From positions 124,001 to 188,000 of the forward strand of contig JANEZZ010001957.1 of assembly GCA_026122225.1 (NCBI GenBank): DNA of 64,000 nt, written 5' to 3'. A model generated the notes under the pieces. It was not told the DNA's origin, did not search any database, and worked only from the letters and a program-made list of their open reading frames with translations. This document shows, piece after piece, positions 12,223 to 25,002 of this stretch. The translations under genes and the position numbers were made by a program. The DNA is from Heloderma charlesbogerti (Eukaryota > Chordata > Lepidosauria > Squamata > Helodermatidae). Position 1 is the first letter of the stretch, and each line of letters opens with the position of its first letter.

Positions 12223-13440
12223 CAAGAACAAATCCTTCCAGACAAATCTGATCTCATTTTTTGATCAAGTAACCTCCTTTGTAGACTGTGGGAATGCCGT
12301 GGACATAATATACCTCGACTTCAGCAAAGCTTTCAACAAAGTGCCCCATGATATCCTGTTGAGCAAACTAGCTCAAAGTGGGCTAGATGAAACAACGATC
12401 CGGTGGATCCACAGTTGGCTACATTGCTTATCAATGGGACCTTCTCAAACTGGGGAGAGGTAACGAGTGGGGTACTGCAGGGCTCAGTCCTGGGCCCAGT
12501 GCTCTTCAACATTTTTATTAATGACTTGGAGGAGGGGGTGCAGGGAATGCTGATCAAATTTGCAGATGACACAAAATTGGGAGGGATAGCTAATACTTTG
12601 GAAGACAGAAACTAAATTCAAAGTGATCTGGATAGACTGGAGCGCTGGGCAGAAAACAGAATGACATTTAATAGGGATAAATGCCAAGTTCTGCACCTAG
12701 GAAAAAGAAACCAAATGCACAGTTACAAGATGGGGGATACGTGGCTCAACAACACTACAAGCGAGAAAGATCTTGGAATTGTTGTAGATCGTAGGCTGAA
12801 TATGAGTCAACAATGTGATGTGGCTGCAAAAAAGGCCAATGCTCTTTGGGGCTGCATTAATAGAAGCATAGCTTCCAAATCCCGGGAAGTACTAGTTCCC
12901 CTCTACTCAGCACTGGTTAGGCCTCATCTGGAGTACTGTGTCCAGTTCTGGGCACCACATTTTAAGAAGGATGCAGACAAACTGGAGAGGGTTCAGAGGA
13001 GGGCAACAAAGATGATCAGGGGACTGGAAACAAAGCCCTATGAAGAGAGACTGAAAGAACTGGGCATGTTTAGCCTTGAGAAGAGAAGACTGAGGGGAGA
13101 GATGATAGCGCTCTTCAAGTACTTGAAAGGTTGTCACAGAGAGGAAGGCCAGCATCTCTTCTTGATCATCCCAGAGTGCAGGACATGGAATAATGGGCTC
13201 AAGTTACAGGAAGCCAGATTCCGGCTGAACATCAGGAAAAACTTCCTGACTGTAAGAGCAATATGACAATGGAACCAATTACCTGGGGAGGTGGTGGGCT
13301 CTCCCACACTGGAGGATTCAAGTCGAGGTTGGACAGCCATCTGTCAGGGATGCTCTGCCTTGGATTCTTGCATTGAGCAGGGGGTTGGACTCGATGGCCT
13401 TGTAGGCCCCTTCCAACCCTACTATTCTATGATTCTGTGA
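12223..13440 (+). mobile_element. 5'-truncated CR1 LINE
   Basis: The sequence opens in the reverse transcriptase domain ([17 protein letters not shown]) and runs to the CR1-type 3' end, whose last bases 'ctattctatgattctgtga' are the short octamer repeat typical of CR1. No poly-A is present, as expected for CR1. The copy at 31596-34372 is closely similar. About 19 bp are missing between 'ttggctacat' and 'tgcttatcaatggg' relative to that copy. Confidence 0.9.
12228..13266 (+). pseudogene. CR1 reverse transcriptase remnant
   Basis: Fragments in shifting frames cover [41 protein letters not shown] (intact FADD) and the C-terminal QCDVAAKKANAL ... PHLEYCVQFWAPHFKKD, RRATKMIRGLE and FSLEKRRLRGEMIALFKYLKG region. 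A frameshift near 12425, an in-frame TAA at 12613-12615 and a TGA at 13264-13266 break it. Both stops recur at the same sites in the second CR1 copy. No endonuclease domain is present because the 5' end is missing. Confidence 0.88.
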
Positions 13441-13617
13441 GTAGGAGACCCAGATATAAAGAAGTGTAAAAAGATGCCTATATAGGTCACTTCCTGGTTC
13501 ATACTGACAAGCCATTTTAAAATGTCCCCAGAGATGGAAGTGAAAGCTGCCCATGTACAACAATGGAAAAATGAACAATTTTAGTGTAGCTGGGACTTGG
13601 CACAACTGTGTCCACTT

Positions 13618-13800
13618 ATCCCCAACCCCCCAAATGGGGAGGGGAACCCACCCAAATAGGCCAATGAGGACTGAGCATACTTAATGGACATAGAATGCTA
13701 ACTGAAACAAGCAGTGGTGGTGGGGGGTGTAGAATGTAGTAGCTGGGACCTTGAATAGAAGCACTCCACACCACAACGTTTTGTTGCAGGGCCCCACTTG
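13618..13800 (+). repeat. Unclassified dispersed repeat, copy 1
   Basis: The segment 'ggactgagcatacttaatgg ... agaatgctaactg' and the end 'cacaccacaacgttttgttgca' align by eye to 52815-53010 ('ggactgagcattctcagaga ... ggaatgctgactg', 'cacacttcaactttttgttgca'). The two copies share order and spacing but are well diverged. I do not know the family. Confidence 0.5.
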
Positions 13801-14480
13801 TAAATGCCCTGAATCAGCTTAACAGTTTCTGTAGTTTGCAGGGAATATGGTTACAAATGGGTTTTTTGTGGGTCCCAGACAAGAGAAGTCTGGTGTGATC
13901 CCTTCACATACACAACTTGGCTGGCTGCATAACAGGTGGACTCCTCCCATGTGGCAATAGCTGCTGCAGTTCCTGCTACTATTACCTGTTGCCACTGTTG
14001 CTTGTTCACTTGCCTGCTTATGATGTAGCAGCTGCTGTCACACACAACCATCTCAATGGACCTAGAAAGATGGGGGTAGAGAACAGGCAGGAGGGCATGC
14101 GAGCAGGTGAGGGCACCTTTCCTGCTGTACGCACTGGAGTCCAATCGGATCACAGTAGTAAGGAGGAGCCACCATGATGTTGGGCCCAGGAAAAAAGAGG
14201 ATAGCAAGTCACCAAGGACAACAAGGTGGGGATGGCTGCTCCTCTTCTCATCATGATTGATGAATAGGCAAGAGGGGGATGGAATGGATAGCAGTGGCTT
14301 CAAGGAGGAAGAGCCACCATACAGCAAGAGATTTGGGTGGCTCTGGCAGGCAGTGGGCCCCACACTGGTGCGTGGATGCTGGCAGCTGGCCTGGTTACAG
14401 ATTTAATACACAAAGTGCACTTGTTCAAATAAGCATGAGTAGACTGGGTGGAGTTCATCAGCAATTCTCATATTCTAAGG

Positions 14481-14619
14481 CAGTCTTGTCTAACCTGATG
14501 CCCGCCAGATGTGTTGGACTGCAACTCCCATAAACCCTAGCCAGCATTAGCCATGCTGGCTGGGAATTATGGGAGTTGCAGTCCAACACATCTGGAGGGC
14601 ACCAGTCTGGGGAAGGCTG
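14481..14619. repeat. Foldback hAT-type MITE with perfect 8-bp TSD
   Basis: A 139-bp element starts cagtcttgtctaacctg and ends ccagtctggggaaggctg. It is flanked by ttctaagg at 14473-14480 and again at 14620-14627. The arms 'ccagatgtgttggactgcaa' and 'ttgcagtccaacacatctgg' are perfectly complementary over 20 bp. The CAG terminus and 8-bp duplication identify the hAT superfamily. It carries no coding capacity. Confidence 0.88.
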
Positions 14620-14627
14620 TTCTAAGG

Positions 14628-15117
14628 CCACCCCTTAGAGTTCCTGCACAGGTAAATGCTTTTTAAACTGTAAGGGTACATCAGAGCCAGAGCTAGGTAT
14701 GCCTTAAAGTTGAGGTGGCTCTGGGAAGCATATACTTGCACATGGAAGAGAGAATCACATGTGCAGAAGGCATGGGGGCCTCCAGGTTTGCTGCTAGAGA
14801 TTGCAGTTTTTTAACAGCCAATGGCTGCTGATCTCAAACAGCAGCATCATTCTACTGCAGAAGTTTTGAACTGTTTGCTCTTCAATCCAATGTCAACAAA
14901 TGAGTGTAGTATAGGCACCTGACAAATATTTAACCTGGCAGCATGACAAGATTTTAAATGTATTGCAGCCAAGCAAGCCATGTAACGTGCAAGGAAGGAG
15001 TGTCCCATGTAAACCATTAAAGGCACATATGATCCCAGTTGCACAACGTGACAAAGAATTATGAATGAAATGTCCATGGCATGCAGGAAAAAATGTTGAC
15101 CTTTTGGTCCTCGTGAT
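14628..15117. other. Intergenic, no recognised feature
   Basis: No open frame with family resemblance and no clear repeat. The interval separates the MITE from the 3' end of the L2 element. Confidence 0.4.
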
Positions 15118-15437
15118 CTATTATTTATTTAAAACATTTGTATCCCACTCTATATCATTAGGATCTCAGGGCAGGGTACAGTTACAATCGATTTAAACAG
15201 TGTTAAACAATAAATAATTTAAATAGCTAAAAACATATTAAATTATTAAGCTAGCTAATACCAATTTAAAATCTAAAACAATAAAACAGTTAAAACAGTG
15301 TACAAACTCGGGGAATTCAGTTAGCACTCAAAAGCTTTGGTAAAAAGCCATGCTTTAACTTGGCACTGAAATGAAACCAGTGTCTGCGCCAATTGGGCCT
15401 CCAAGGGGAGGGCATTCCACTACCAGGGTGCTACAGC

Positions 15438-16016
15438 TAGGGATGGGCGGATTCCCCACCTGCTGCTCTGGGGGGAAATCCGCCCGCAGGGGCAGGCAAT
15501 CCGGTCCTCCCCCCAGAATTCTCTTCAGCTGGCTCCACTCCACGGCAATTCCACAGAGCCACAGGCCAGCTCCGTAGCACCAGGGATACAGCCACCATTG
15601 CCGTGCCATATCCCTGGCTGAGGGCTCACTCCGGACACAAATGATGTCCACTACGCCATTTGTGGCAGTAAAGCTCTTAGATTAAGCCAAATGCAGCCGT
15701 AAATGGCTGCATTTAGCTTAAACTAAGGGCTTTACGGCCACAAATGGCATGCGCTACGCCATTTGCGTCTGTGGTTTTTTCCCACGATCACATTTGCGTC
15801 TGGAGTGAGCCCTCAGCCAGGACTATGGCACGGCAATGGCGGCTGTACAGCTGGCACTATGGAGCCAGCTGGTGGCTCCGCAGAATCACCACAAGGAGGA
15901 TCCGGTTCCAGAGGGAGGTGGAAGTGAGTTGTGCCATTCTGCCACGGACTCTGGAGGTCAGATTCTATTGAATCCGGCCGCATTGGGGTCCGTGGTGGAT
16001 TTCTCCGACATCCCTA
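15438..16016 (+). mobile_element. hAT-like hairpin MITE, copy E1 (subtype A)
   Basis: A 579-bp insertion starts tagggatgggcggattc and ends ggatttctccgacatcccta, with perfect 8-bp target duplications gctacagc at 15430-15437 and 16017-16024. It interrupts the 3' UTR of the minus-strand L2. The core (about 15650-15760) is a long hairpin around 'gcagccgtaaatggctgc', bounded by 'acgccatttgtggc' and 'gccacaaatggc'. There is no ORF of note. The 8-bp duplication points to hAT, although the TA start differs from the usual CA. Confidence 0.88.
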
Positions 16017-16132
16017 GCTACAGCAGAAAAAGCTCTCTCCCATGTCCCACCATAGTGTATGTCTCACACTGGTGAGATTCCAATAGATCTCAGTCCTCGG
16101 GTAGGCATATATAGGGGGAGGCGCTCCTTCAA

Positions 16133-18740
16133 CTATTGAGATCCCAAGCCACTTAGGGCTTTAAATGTCATCACTAGCACCTTGAATTCTGACAGGAAAC
16201 GTATTAGCCAATGCAATTCCTTTAAGACTGGTGTTATGTGATCTTTATGTGATGTTCCAGTCAACAGTCTAGCTGCTGCATTTTGGACTAGCTGCAACTT
16301 CCAAGTCATCTTCAAGGGCAGCCTCATGTGAAGTGCACTGCAGTAGTCTAATTGAGAAGTTACCATTGCATGTACTACTGTGGCTAGGTTACCCCTGTCC
16401 AGGAAAGGCCATAGCTGGCGGATCAGCCAAAGCTGGCCTCAAGTACTCCAGGCCAGAGTCCACCTGATGGTTCAGTGACAGGGATGGATCTAGGAGTACT
16501 CCCAAGCTGCGCACCTGCTCCTTCATGGGGAGTGCAACCCCATCCAGGACAAGTCACTTACCCAATTCCTGGACTTGGGAACCACCAATCCACAGAGCTT
16601 CCGTCTTGTCGGGATTTAACTTTGGTTTATTGGCCCTCATCCAGCCCATTACAGCCTTCAGGCACTGGTCCAGCACCTTCACTGCCTCAGCCAACTCCGA
16701 TGACAAGGAGAAATAGAGCTGAGCATCATCAGCCTACTGGTGACACCCCACCCCCAAACTCCTAATGACCTCACCCAACGGCTTCATATAGATGTTGAAC
16801 AGCATGGCAGATAGAATAGAATCCTGTGACACCCCACAGCTTAATAGCCATGGGGTAGAACAGGAATCCCCCAATACCACTCTCTGGAATCAGCCCTGCA
16901 GGTAGGAGTGGAACCACTGTAGCACAGTGCCCCCAACTCCCATCCCACAGAGCCGATCCAGTAAGACACCATGATCAATGGTGTCAAAAGCCGCTGAGAG
17001 AGCCAGGAAGATCAGCAGGGTAGCACTCCCCTGTCTTTCACCCGGAGTAGGTCGCCTGTCAGAGCAACAAAGGCCGCCTGAAATGGGTCCAGATAATCCG
17101 TTTCCTCCAAGAACGTCTGAAGCTGCCCAGCCACCCCACGCTCAAGCACCTTGCCCCAAAAGGGAATACTGGCAATGGGGCAATAGTTCTCACACACCTC
17201 TGGGTCCAGGGAGGTCCTCTTCAGGATAGGGTGCACTACAGCCTCTTTCAACCACCCCCTGACAAAGCTAAGCATTGACCACTCCCTGGACCCACCCCTG
17301 CTAGATCGTATTAGCCAAGATGGGCAAGGGTCAAGCTTACATGTGGTGGGATGGACTGATTCAAGTGTCCACATCATCAGGCTGCAACAACTGAAACTGA
17401 TCCCAGGAAACACAACCAGACAGAGCACTGGACGCCTCCCCAGACTCTGCGATAACTGTGGTGTCAAGTTCTGAGCGAATACGAGCGACTTTCTCCTCAA
17501 AGTGCCTAGCAAATTTATTACAGCAGATGACCGAGTGTTCCAGTCCCAATTTCTCTGAGCCCGAGCCAGATCCCAACAGGCTCTTCACCACTCGGAACAA
17601 TTCTGCTGGGCGACATTTTAAGGATGAAATAAGAGAAGTGTAATAAGATTTTTTTTTGCCATCCTCACTGCCACATAATAGGCACAACGAAGAGTCTTTG
17701 CTAATCTTTGATTGTACTTGCTCTGAGACCTGCACCACCTGCATTCTAGCTGTTGTCCGGCCTGTTTCATTGCCCATAGATCTTCTGTAAACCAAGGTGA
17801 ATTACGGGCTGCACAGCACCAGAGTGGGAGCAACTTGGGAGCAACTGTATCGATAGCCTTTCCCATCTCACCATTCCATAGCGAGACCAAGGCCTTGACC
17901 GAATTGCCAGCCCTATCAGCTGGAAAATTCCCCAGAGCATTCAGGAATCCATCAGATTCTGTAAGTCTCTGGGGGCGGACCATCTTAATCTATCCCCCAC
18001 CACTGCAGGGAGGACCTGCTACTTCCAAACCAACTTCACAAGGAGATGATCTGACCATGACAAGAGGGTTGTTGACCCCCCACCCCACCTCACCTCACCA
18101 GACAATCCCTCATCTGCCCAACAGCAAAAACCAGGTCCAGGGTATATCCTACCACAGGTGTTGGGCCAATGATGTACTGAGACAGCCCCATGGTTGTCAA
18201 GGTTGCCATGAAGTCTCAAGCCGGCCTTGTCAGGATAGCCTCAGCATGGACGTTGAAGTCCCCCAGAACCACAGTCCTAGGGTTTTCCAGCACCACCTCA
18301 GCCAGCTCAGGCAGGGAGATTGTTGGGCAGTGGGGCAGGCGGTACACCAGCAGAATACCTGTTCTGTCTCTTTGTCCCAATACAAGGTACAGACCCTCAA
18401 AACTGGTGCTAGGATGGATGGGTTTCCTTGTGAGGGAGATGGAATCCTTATGGATTATGGCAATGCCTCCCTCCCGACCCTCCAAACTAGACTGGTGCTG
18501 CACTGAGTACACGGGTGGACAGAGCTGAGACAGATCCACCCCACCCGACTCATCCACTCAGGTCTCAGTAAGACACACCAGGTGAGCCCCTTCATCCACA
18601 ATCAAGTCATGCATAGCAATTGTTTTATTATGGACCAGCCTGGTGTTCAAAAGCAGCACCAATAGGTAAGAGGGTGGGCTGATAGGGCAACTTGGATTTT
18701 GAGGTATGGAGGAAGGGCCAAAAGATGGGACAGATTTCAA
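16133..18740 (-). pseudogene. L2 endonuclease-reverse transcriptase remnant
   Basis: From 5' to 3' on the minus strand, the endonuclease is seen as LLLLNTRLVHNKTIAMHDLI and VVLGDFNVHAE (18740-18216), a linker with SPWFTEDLWAMKQ (about 17780), and RT blocks LKEAVVHPILKRTSLDPEV and [21 protein letters not shown] (17300-17100). Then come [10 protein letters not shown] (near 16985), a degenerate GVPQGS block (near 16830) and the end MVTSQLDYCSALH, LVQNAAARLLTG, HITPVLKELHWL (16366-16133). The tyrosine codon of YADD is TAG (16734-16736), so the reverse transcriptase core is dead. Confidence 0.87.
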
Positions 18741-18745
18741 ATATC

Positions 18746-19928
18746 TGTCCTGCCTTTCCCTTACCTGACATGTCCAACCCCCAACACCTTACCTCCCTAT
18801 GCTTGAGATTACTCCAATAGGGGCACCCCAGTCCTCCCCTGGGATTCACCTGAGCACATGTATTTTAAAATACTATAAAAGTAATAACAAAAGGCCAATA
18901 CAGCCAGGCAAACAAACCAGGCCAGGAAAAGGCTGTAGCAGCAAACCTCAAAATTAAAATAAGCCTAGCCTACCTCCCCCCCCCAGCACTCTACAGTTCT
19001 ACACTCCCATAAGGCTGTCATCCAGGCTATGGGCGGGCGGGCGGGCGGGCGGGCAGGCCACTCCCTCCTCCTCGCGCTACCCCGTTCTTTGATGGCAGCT
19101 TCTCCTACAGCAACCTCAGCCAGCCAGCTTATATATCTCCTTCCAAGAAGGGGACAGGTGAAGGTTGTCAGCAGAGCCTCGCTCCTGGATAAAAGAAATA
19201 AAGAGCAGTTTGTTCCAAGGATGCTGTGAGCCAGTCCAGTTTTACCACTGCTTGTCCCTGAGTGTTTGCTTCTTTGTTGCTGAGCTATGCAAAAACAAAA
19301 CTGCTAAAGCTTGGAACCTGTTCCATTTTTCAGGTTGGTTGGGGACTCTGAGCAGAGCCTTCTGGCAGAGGCCTGTCTCCTTTAGACCTTATCTTTGTTC
19401 TTGTTGACTGTGTGCTTGCTCTGCCTCTGTGAACTTTGCTGGCTTTTGAGTCAGCTGCAGCAGTGGGGATGAGCCAAGGGGGATGGCCAAACCATATGGT
19501 AAGAAAGCATGGAGAATGTGATAGCCTACAGCACAGTGACTCGCTGGCTGCCCTGCCTTGGCTGCAGGAAAACATCTCCCAGGTAAATCAGTGCTTGGTG
19601 GATAACCATAAGGATTGATGGGGAGCCCTTAGCAGGGGGAGCAGTTAGCTATCCATCTGGGGTCAGCTTGTCTGCTTTGCAGTTATTTATTCTAATTTCC
19701 TGTCTTAAAGCACCCTGTTGTCTAACTGCAAGCTGCCATGTGGCATAACATATTTCACTCTGTTGGCACAAAAATAAGGCTGCCAATGTTGGCTCAGAAC
19801 TGTGTGTGTCCCTGATTCACAGGTGGCCAGTTCCTTATATAGGGAGTGGGGCTGCCTTTCACAACATGGCATCAATATGAAGTCATGTTCCCTCTGACTG
19901 CAGCCCCAGCCTATGGGTCACAGGGCAC
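18746..19928. other. Intergenic with GGGC tandem repeat
   Basis: This may include the degraded 5' UTR of the L2, but I cannot fix its limit. A (GGGC)n tract lies at 19031-19054. The rest shows no gene or recognised transposon. Confidence 0.4.
19031..19054 (+). repeat. (GGGC)6 tract, potential G-quadruplex
   Basis: Six uninterrupted GGGC units on the plus strand. Four or more runs of three G with one-base loops meet the usual pattern for a stable G-quadruplex. Confidence 0.85.
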
Positions 19929-20572
19929 CAGGGGTGTGCGAAATACCCCGTTCCGGCTGGCAGTCTGCGGTGGGGGGGGAGGCGATCCATCCCTCCCCCC
20001 CCCCCGGAATCCTCCCTGGCCAGCTCTGCTCTGCAGCAAGGCCACGGAGCTGCCGGCCAGGGCTGCCACAGCCAGACTTCTGGCTGCTGCTGGGCTGCGG
20101 CTGCGGCTGCAAATGGCGGCTGCTATGCCGGCTGCCATTTGCTTCCCTGCCTTTTGCCGTGATAGGCTACGTAAGTATCTACATAGCCTATCACGGCAAA
20201 AGGCAGGGACGCAAATGGTGGCCGCTATGCTATTTGCGTCCCTGTCTTTTGCCGTGATAGGCTACATAGATACTTATGTAGCCTATCATGGCAAAGAGCA
20301 GGGGTGCAAATGGCGTAGTGGCCACCATTTGCGTCCCTGCCTTTTGCCGTGATAGGCTATATAGATATTAGACATAGACATAGATGCAAATGGTGACCCA
20401 GAGCTGCCGCCGCTGCCAGAGCTGGAGCTGCCACTAGGTAGGTCCGTTCCGGGGGGGGGGGAATTTCAGGGTGTGGCGGGGGGTAGTCCATTCTGCCATG
20501 AACTCCGGGGGTTCTAACTTCTATAGAATCCGGCCTCACTGGAGTTCGTGGCAGAATTCTCCAACATCCCTA
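19929..20572 (+). mobile_element. hAT-like hairpin MITE, copy E2 (subtype B)
   Basis: The ends are caggggtgtgcgaaata and gcagaattctccaacatcccta, the latter matching the right ends of E1 and E4. The core (about 20105-20365) consists of consecutive inverted repeats: 'tgccgtgataggctacgtaa' and its complement recur in alternating orientation, separated by 'gcaaatgg' or 'ccatttgcgtccctg'. No clean target duplication is visible (cagggcac left, tcacactc right), so the left limit is less certain. Confidence 0.8.
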
Positions 20573-23500
20573 TCACACTCTGTTCAGCAAACTGCATTGG
20601 TTGGCATGGAAAAGTATATCTATATAAAACCACGTGTGTATGTGTGTGTGGGGACTGTATGAGAGGAGCTGGTTCAATACCTGTCTACTTACCAAAGATG
20701 ATGTCACCATTTCCTCTGTTAAGCTGAAACCCACACCTTTGTATATTTTACATGAAAGTAAGTCCCATTGAGAACAGTAGGGCTTACTCCCATGTAAATA
20801 GCCATAGGAGTGTTCCTCTGGCTGTTTTTCCCTTGCAGAGCTTGCCTATGCAGCAGTGGAAAAGAAATTGCATGACAGAATAATTGTGCTTCCTTTTGCA
20901 GATTGGTCTGTTTATAGAAATGTGTTTTGTCTTGAATTGTTCGTGCTGATCTCTTGCAGAAGAATCCAAACATAGGCCGTTCCAGAGCCAAAGACAAATG
21001 AGTGTTGACCATTCTGGGCACAGATCAGTGTGTTTGTCAACTGTCCTGCCTTTCATTCAGCCTAGGCCTTTGGTATCCATGTCCTTAAATGCTCACCTTC
21101 CTCTTTGGACTGTCGTGTTGCTGATGAAGTGCTGCCTGACTCTGGCATTTTCTCCCTCAGCCCTCCTGGGCTAATTGAATTAAGCAGATGGAAAGTGAAA
21201 CCAATTGACTAGATTAAATGAGCTGAGCGCACATCTGGCTAGAACTCAGGGACTTGGAAGCAGTGAAGCATCCCTAGGGCAAACCAGCAGCTCCCCTGGC
21301 TGTGGCCTTTCCTTGCCCCCTGAACTCCAACCCCATTGTCCATGCTTCATCACAATTTCCCTTTTGCTTAACCTATCATCTGTGGTCCTCCAGCAGCCCC
21401 TGCTGGGAAAGTTTGTTGGCTCCCCTCTCCTCAGACTCTCTCTCTCGCTCTTCTGTTGCACAGAGCCTTCTTACTCTCCTAGGTGATTAGTAGATAATTA
21501 GCCAAGCTGTCTGACTTGGGCATGGCCCCCTCTGCTCTTGCTTCCCTCATGCTGAGCCTCAGGGCTGGGAGTATGCAACAAACTGACAGCTCTGGAAGGC
21601 CCAAGTTGCATTTGCTCTTTTCGTTTCTGCTGCATCAGCTACAAGCACAAAGGCTCTGAGGCTCTTGCTCTGCTTGGGGCTTGAGACCTTTGAGCTGTTC
21701 TGTTTCAGGTTGTACCTGGAGGGTGTAAATGCTCTGGTGACAAGTGCCAGCTGTGGATTGAGCAGGCTGTGAAGCATAGCCTTCTTCAGTGCCAGCATCC
21801 CCAGTTTCTCTTCTCCTTTCCCAGTGTAACAAGATCAAGGAGCACAGACTATAATAAGACCCAGGTACTGCCATGCTGTCCCATGTGTTGTTGGTGGAGG
21901 AAACTCCCAGTTATCATGGGACAGAAGTTGGTGGCCTTGGCAAAGGATCCAACAGGTAACCTCAATTTCTCTCTCCCTTTCTAGGGAGATATGAGCCAGG
22001 AGGCAAACTCCCCTGGAAATAATGATCTCTGATTTGGAAGGTTTTGTTATTGAGGTTGACACTCATACCTTGTTCTGAACTGGAGATTCATGAATAGAAT
22101 CTCCCATGATTTTGATGCTGTTTTTATCAGCTGCTTTGAAAATAGAGGGTGTGGAGTTCTGGGACAAAGTGTGTCACCCTTTTCTCCAGTGTCCTTCCCC
22201 TGATGTAAATTTCACTCCAACCTGCCCTGGCCAAAGCTACTATTACCTCCATGGGGCGGGGGGAGCCCTCAGGAACAGCATCTATTACCTGTTCCTTCCC
22301 CACACTTTGGCCTCTGCTGCCTATGGAGATAATAACAGTTGGGGTGGGAAGGAGATGGACATCAGGGAAAGGGCATGGGAGGAAAGGCTTAAAAGTTAAA
22401 ACCCTCTCCCTGATTTTCAGAGTAACCATATGAGGCTGCTAATTCATTCTTTTTCTTTTCTTTACATACACAAAAAGGGTGATCTTAATCACGGATCTCC
22501 CACATCCTGTCAAAAACTCACAAGAACAGGACTAAGCTTCCCAGCTCTCTCTCACACATCTTAAATCCTTGATAGGTTACAATATCTGCCAACAAACATG
22601 GATTTCTTGTCCATGGAACAGACAAGAAATCTGTACCCTCCCTTAATCAGTACAGGGGCTTTTTTAAACTCATCTGCCCACTCCTAAAGACTACATCAAG
22701 TAGAACAGAAGCAGGAGCTAGGAAATGAATCCACGTTCCTGAATTCCATCCTGAACTGGGATGGCTGCAGTCTTCCCTGCAGGACCGGAACACCAGTCTT
22801 GCTCATATGGAGAGGAGGAACAGCCACACTTCAGAGGCTCTGGGTTAAAATTAATAGGATGAAGTGCAAGTGCCCAGGGTTTAGACTGTGGTGACTATGC
22901 CTCTGTTTGAAATGTACTAATGCTGGGATCCTGTGCTTGACTTTTCCCATAAAGTCATAAGAATGGGAGAATGGAATTAGCCAACAGTGGGCCCAGTAAT
23001 GGAGATCAATGCTCTGCGTTTGCCTAATGAGCTGTTAAATTGGATCCCAGAAACAGATCACTTGCAGAGCAACCTTGCAGGCCATTGTGGCTAGGAGGAG
23101 AGGAGCTGCAGTGGTGGCTGTGACGTGTTCTAGCATGAGTGCACCTGTCCTTTCTCCTAGCATGACTGAAAGTGCTTAAAGTAGCCATTCTTCATTTGCC
23201 CTCTTGCTTTATAAGGTCACAGCATCTTGATCCTGAAGGGGAGTTATGACAGTGCTCTTGTATGTTGCAAGAAAACAGCCCAAAGGTGAGTAGAGAGACT
23301 TCATCTCTTGCCACTCTCCCCCAAGATGTTTTTATACCCAGGTGACTTCACGGGTCTTGTAAGAGCACAATGAACTCCAGCTCAGGTTGCTTTTGCATCC
23401 CAGCTGCAAACTTTGAGCATAATGCTCTTGTAAAGCATGTTGTAAGTATATCGCTTAGGGATTCTCATTTGAGGGTCTGACTATTCCTGGTCTATTACCT

Positions 23501-25002
23501 GAGGTATATGTGATGGATCCCTTCTTTGATCTAGACCAGCATTTGAGTAATTGCAGCACATTCCATCACAGGTTTTTCTTTATAAAAACAAAACACAGGA
23601 GACACTCCAGGAAGGTGGACTAGGGAGTGGTTTAGCTCTATTCTATGGGATTTGAGACATTAAAATCTTCCATCTATGCTGGCCTTTTCGGCCTCAAAAC
23701 TGTTACTTTAAGGTTCCTAGTGCAAAATATGGTGCCCTCCAGATGTGTTTACAATTCCCATCTTTCCCAGCCAACATGGCTATTGGGTGTTGTAGTCCAA
23801 CACATCTGGAGAGCACTGGGTTGGGGAAGGCCACCATAGGAAATGTCTCTGAATTTTCAAACTTTCTATATAATGTTTTGTCCTGCACTGAGCTTTGTGG
23901 CTGAGAATGTGAGCAATGAATGGCCAAACTAGATGTTTGGTCATGGAGTTGTTTGTATCTTTCCCCCCATTTTTAAAAACTAAAAGCAATAGTTGGGGAC
24001 TGTGAGGTTTAGCAGAGGAATGGCGGGAGGTGGGGTCTTAACCCTTTTCCTTCCAGCTTTTTCCCCATTCGCCCCTGCTGCTTTTCTTCCTTTGGGAAAA
24101 GGGTTAAGCACTGCCCCTGACATTCCTCCACTAAACCCACAATCTTCCAAGGCTACTTATGATGGAGGCAAGATGCACATTATCATGTCTGATGGAGGCA
24201 AGATGTACATAACCACACATCATATCTAATTTAGCCCTGTTTGCTAATGCATTGAAGCTGTCCAAGTTGATTCTTTTGTATCTAAGTCTTTGTGAAATGC
24301 TCCACATCAGGGTAAGTCAAGTAGCCACTGGAAGTTTATCATGAGGCAAGTTATTTCAAACAGCACAGGTATGACTCAAGACAGCGTTATGTCCGGCAAA
24401 GACATCACTAAGCAGCAATGACTTTGTCATCTAAAAAATTGTCTTTCAATTTAAAAATAAACACGTGATACACCGCCCTCTGTTACTGCCCCCCCCCCGA
24501 TTAGTATTGAAAGAACTGCAGAGCAGAGAGTTGCTTTTGTGCACAAAACAATAATAAAAACAAAAATGCCTTCTCCAGCAAACCCAAATGGGTACAATAA
24601 AGTATATTGTACAATATGGGTACAATATAAAGGCAAAGAAGGGCATAAAAGTAGATCAGCGAAGCTTGCACACAGCAAATATGGTGGTTGAGTGCAGTAC
24701 TAATTTGATGTTTCTGTTTCCATACATTGTTTGTGTTTGTACTTCTATGTTTAGCTGTCACAGTGACCATCTTGTTTAAAGTGATACAGCTTGCATTGCA
24801 AAATCCCCACCATCTACCATTGCAATACATGGAGTTTTGAGTTTGGATGTAAGAGATATGCAGCTGCAATCCAGTTCTATCTATGTTTACTTGAAGTCTG
24901 TCCCACTATTTCAGTGGGCCCTGCCCCACTTCCAGGTGTAAGCATGCTTAGGATTGCAGTCTCAGTTTCAAATCTCCATCTGGTTAACTAGATGACCTTT
25001 GT
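20573..25002. other. Intergenic, mostly unassigned
   Basis: No gene is supported. Short repeat-like pieces carry the motif 'agtaagtcccattgag' (about 20755-20815) and 'ggattgcagtctcag' (about 24890-24965). A perfect 11-bp hairpin (gatttcttgtc / gacaagaaatc, loop 9) lies at 22601-22631. A MITE remnant lies at 23722-23838. Open frames here look like chance. Confidence 0.4.
23722..23838. repeat. Foldback hAT-type MITE, degraded
   Basis: The arms 'tgccctccagatgtgtt' and 'aacacatctggagagca' are inverted. The right end reads 'gttggggaaggcc', like the 14481 copy. The termini are eroded and no target duplication can be assigned. Confidence 0.68.

Larger units (their letters stand above)
15118..18745 (-). 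mobile_element. Decayed L2-type LINE, minus strand
   Basis: Read on the minus strand, the element runs from an endonuclease start near 18745 to an AT-rich 3' tail at 15118 (attatttatttaaaacattt). The 3' UTR is recognisable ('agggctttaaatgtcatcac', 'gcagtagtctaattgagaag'). A hAT-like MITE (15438-16016) sits in this UTR. The coding part is broken by many stops and small indels, so this is an old copy. L2 assignment rests on the protein fragments listed in the next entry. Confidence 0.85.

Noticed and set aside
19911..20352. Coding regions of 60-168 codons at 19.9-20.5 kb
   Set aside because: They lie in the hairpin MITE E2 and arise from its GC-rich inverted repeats.
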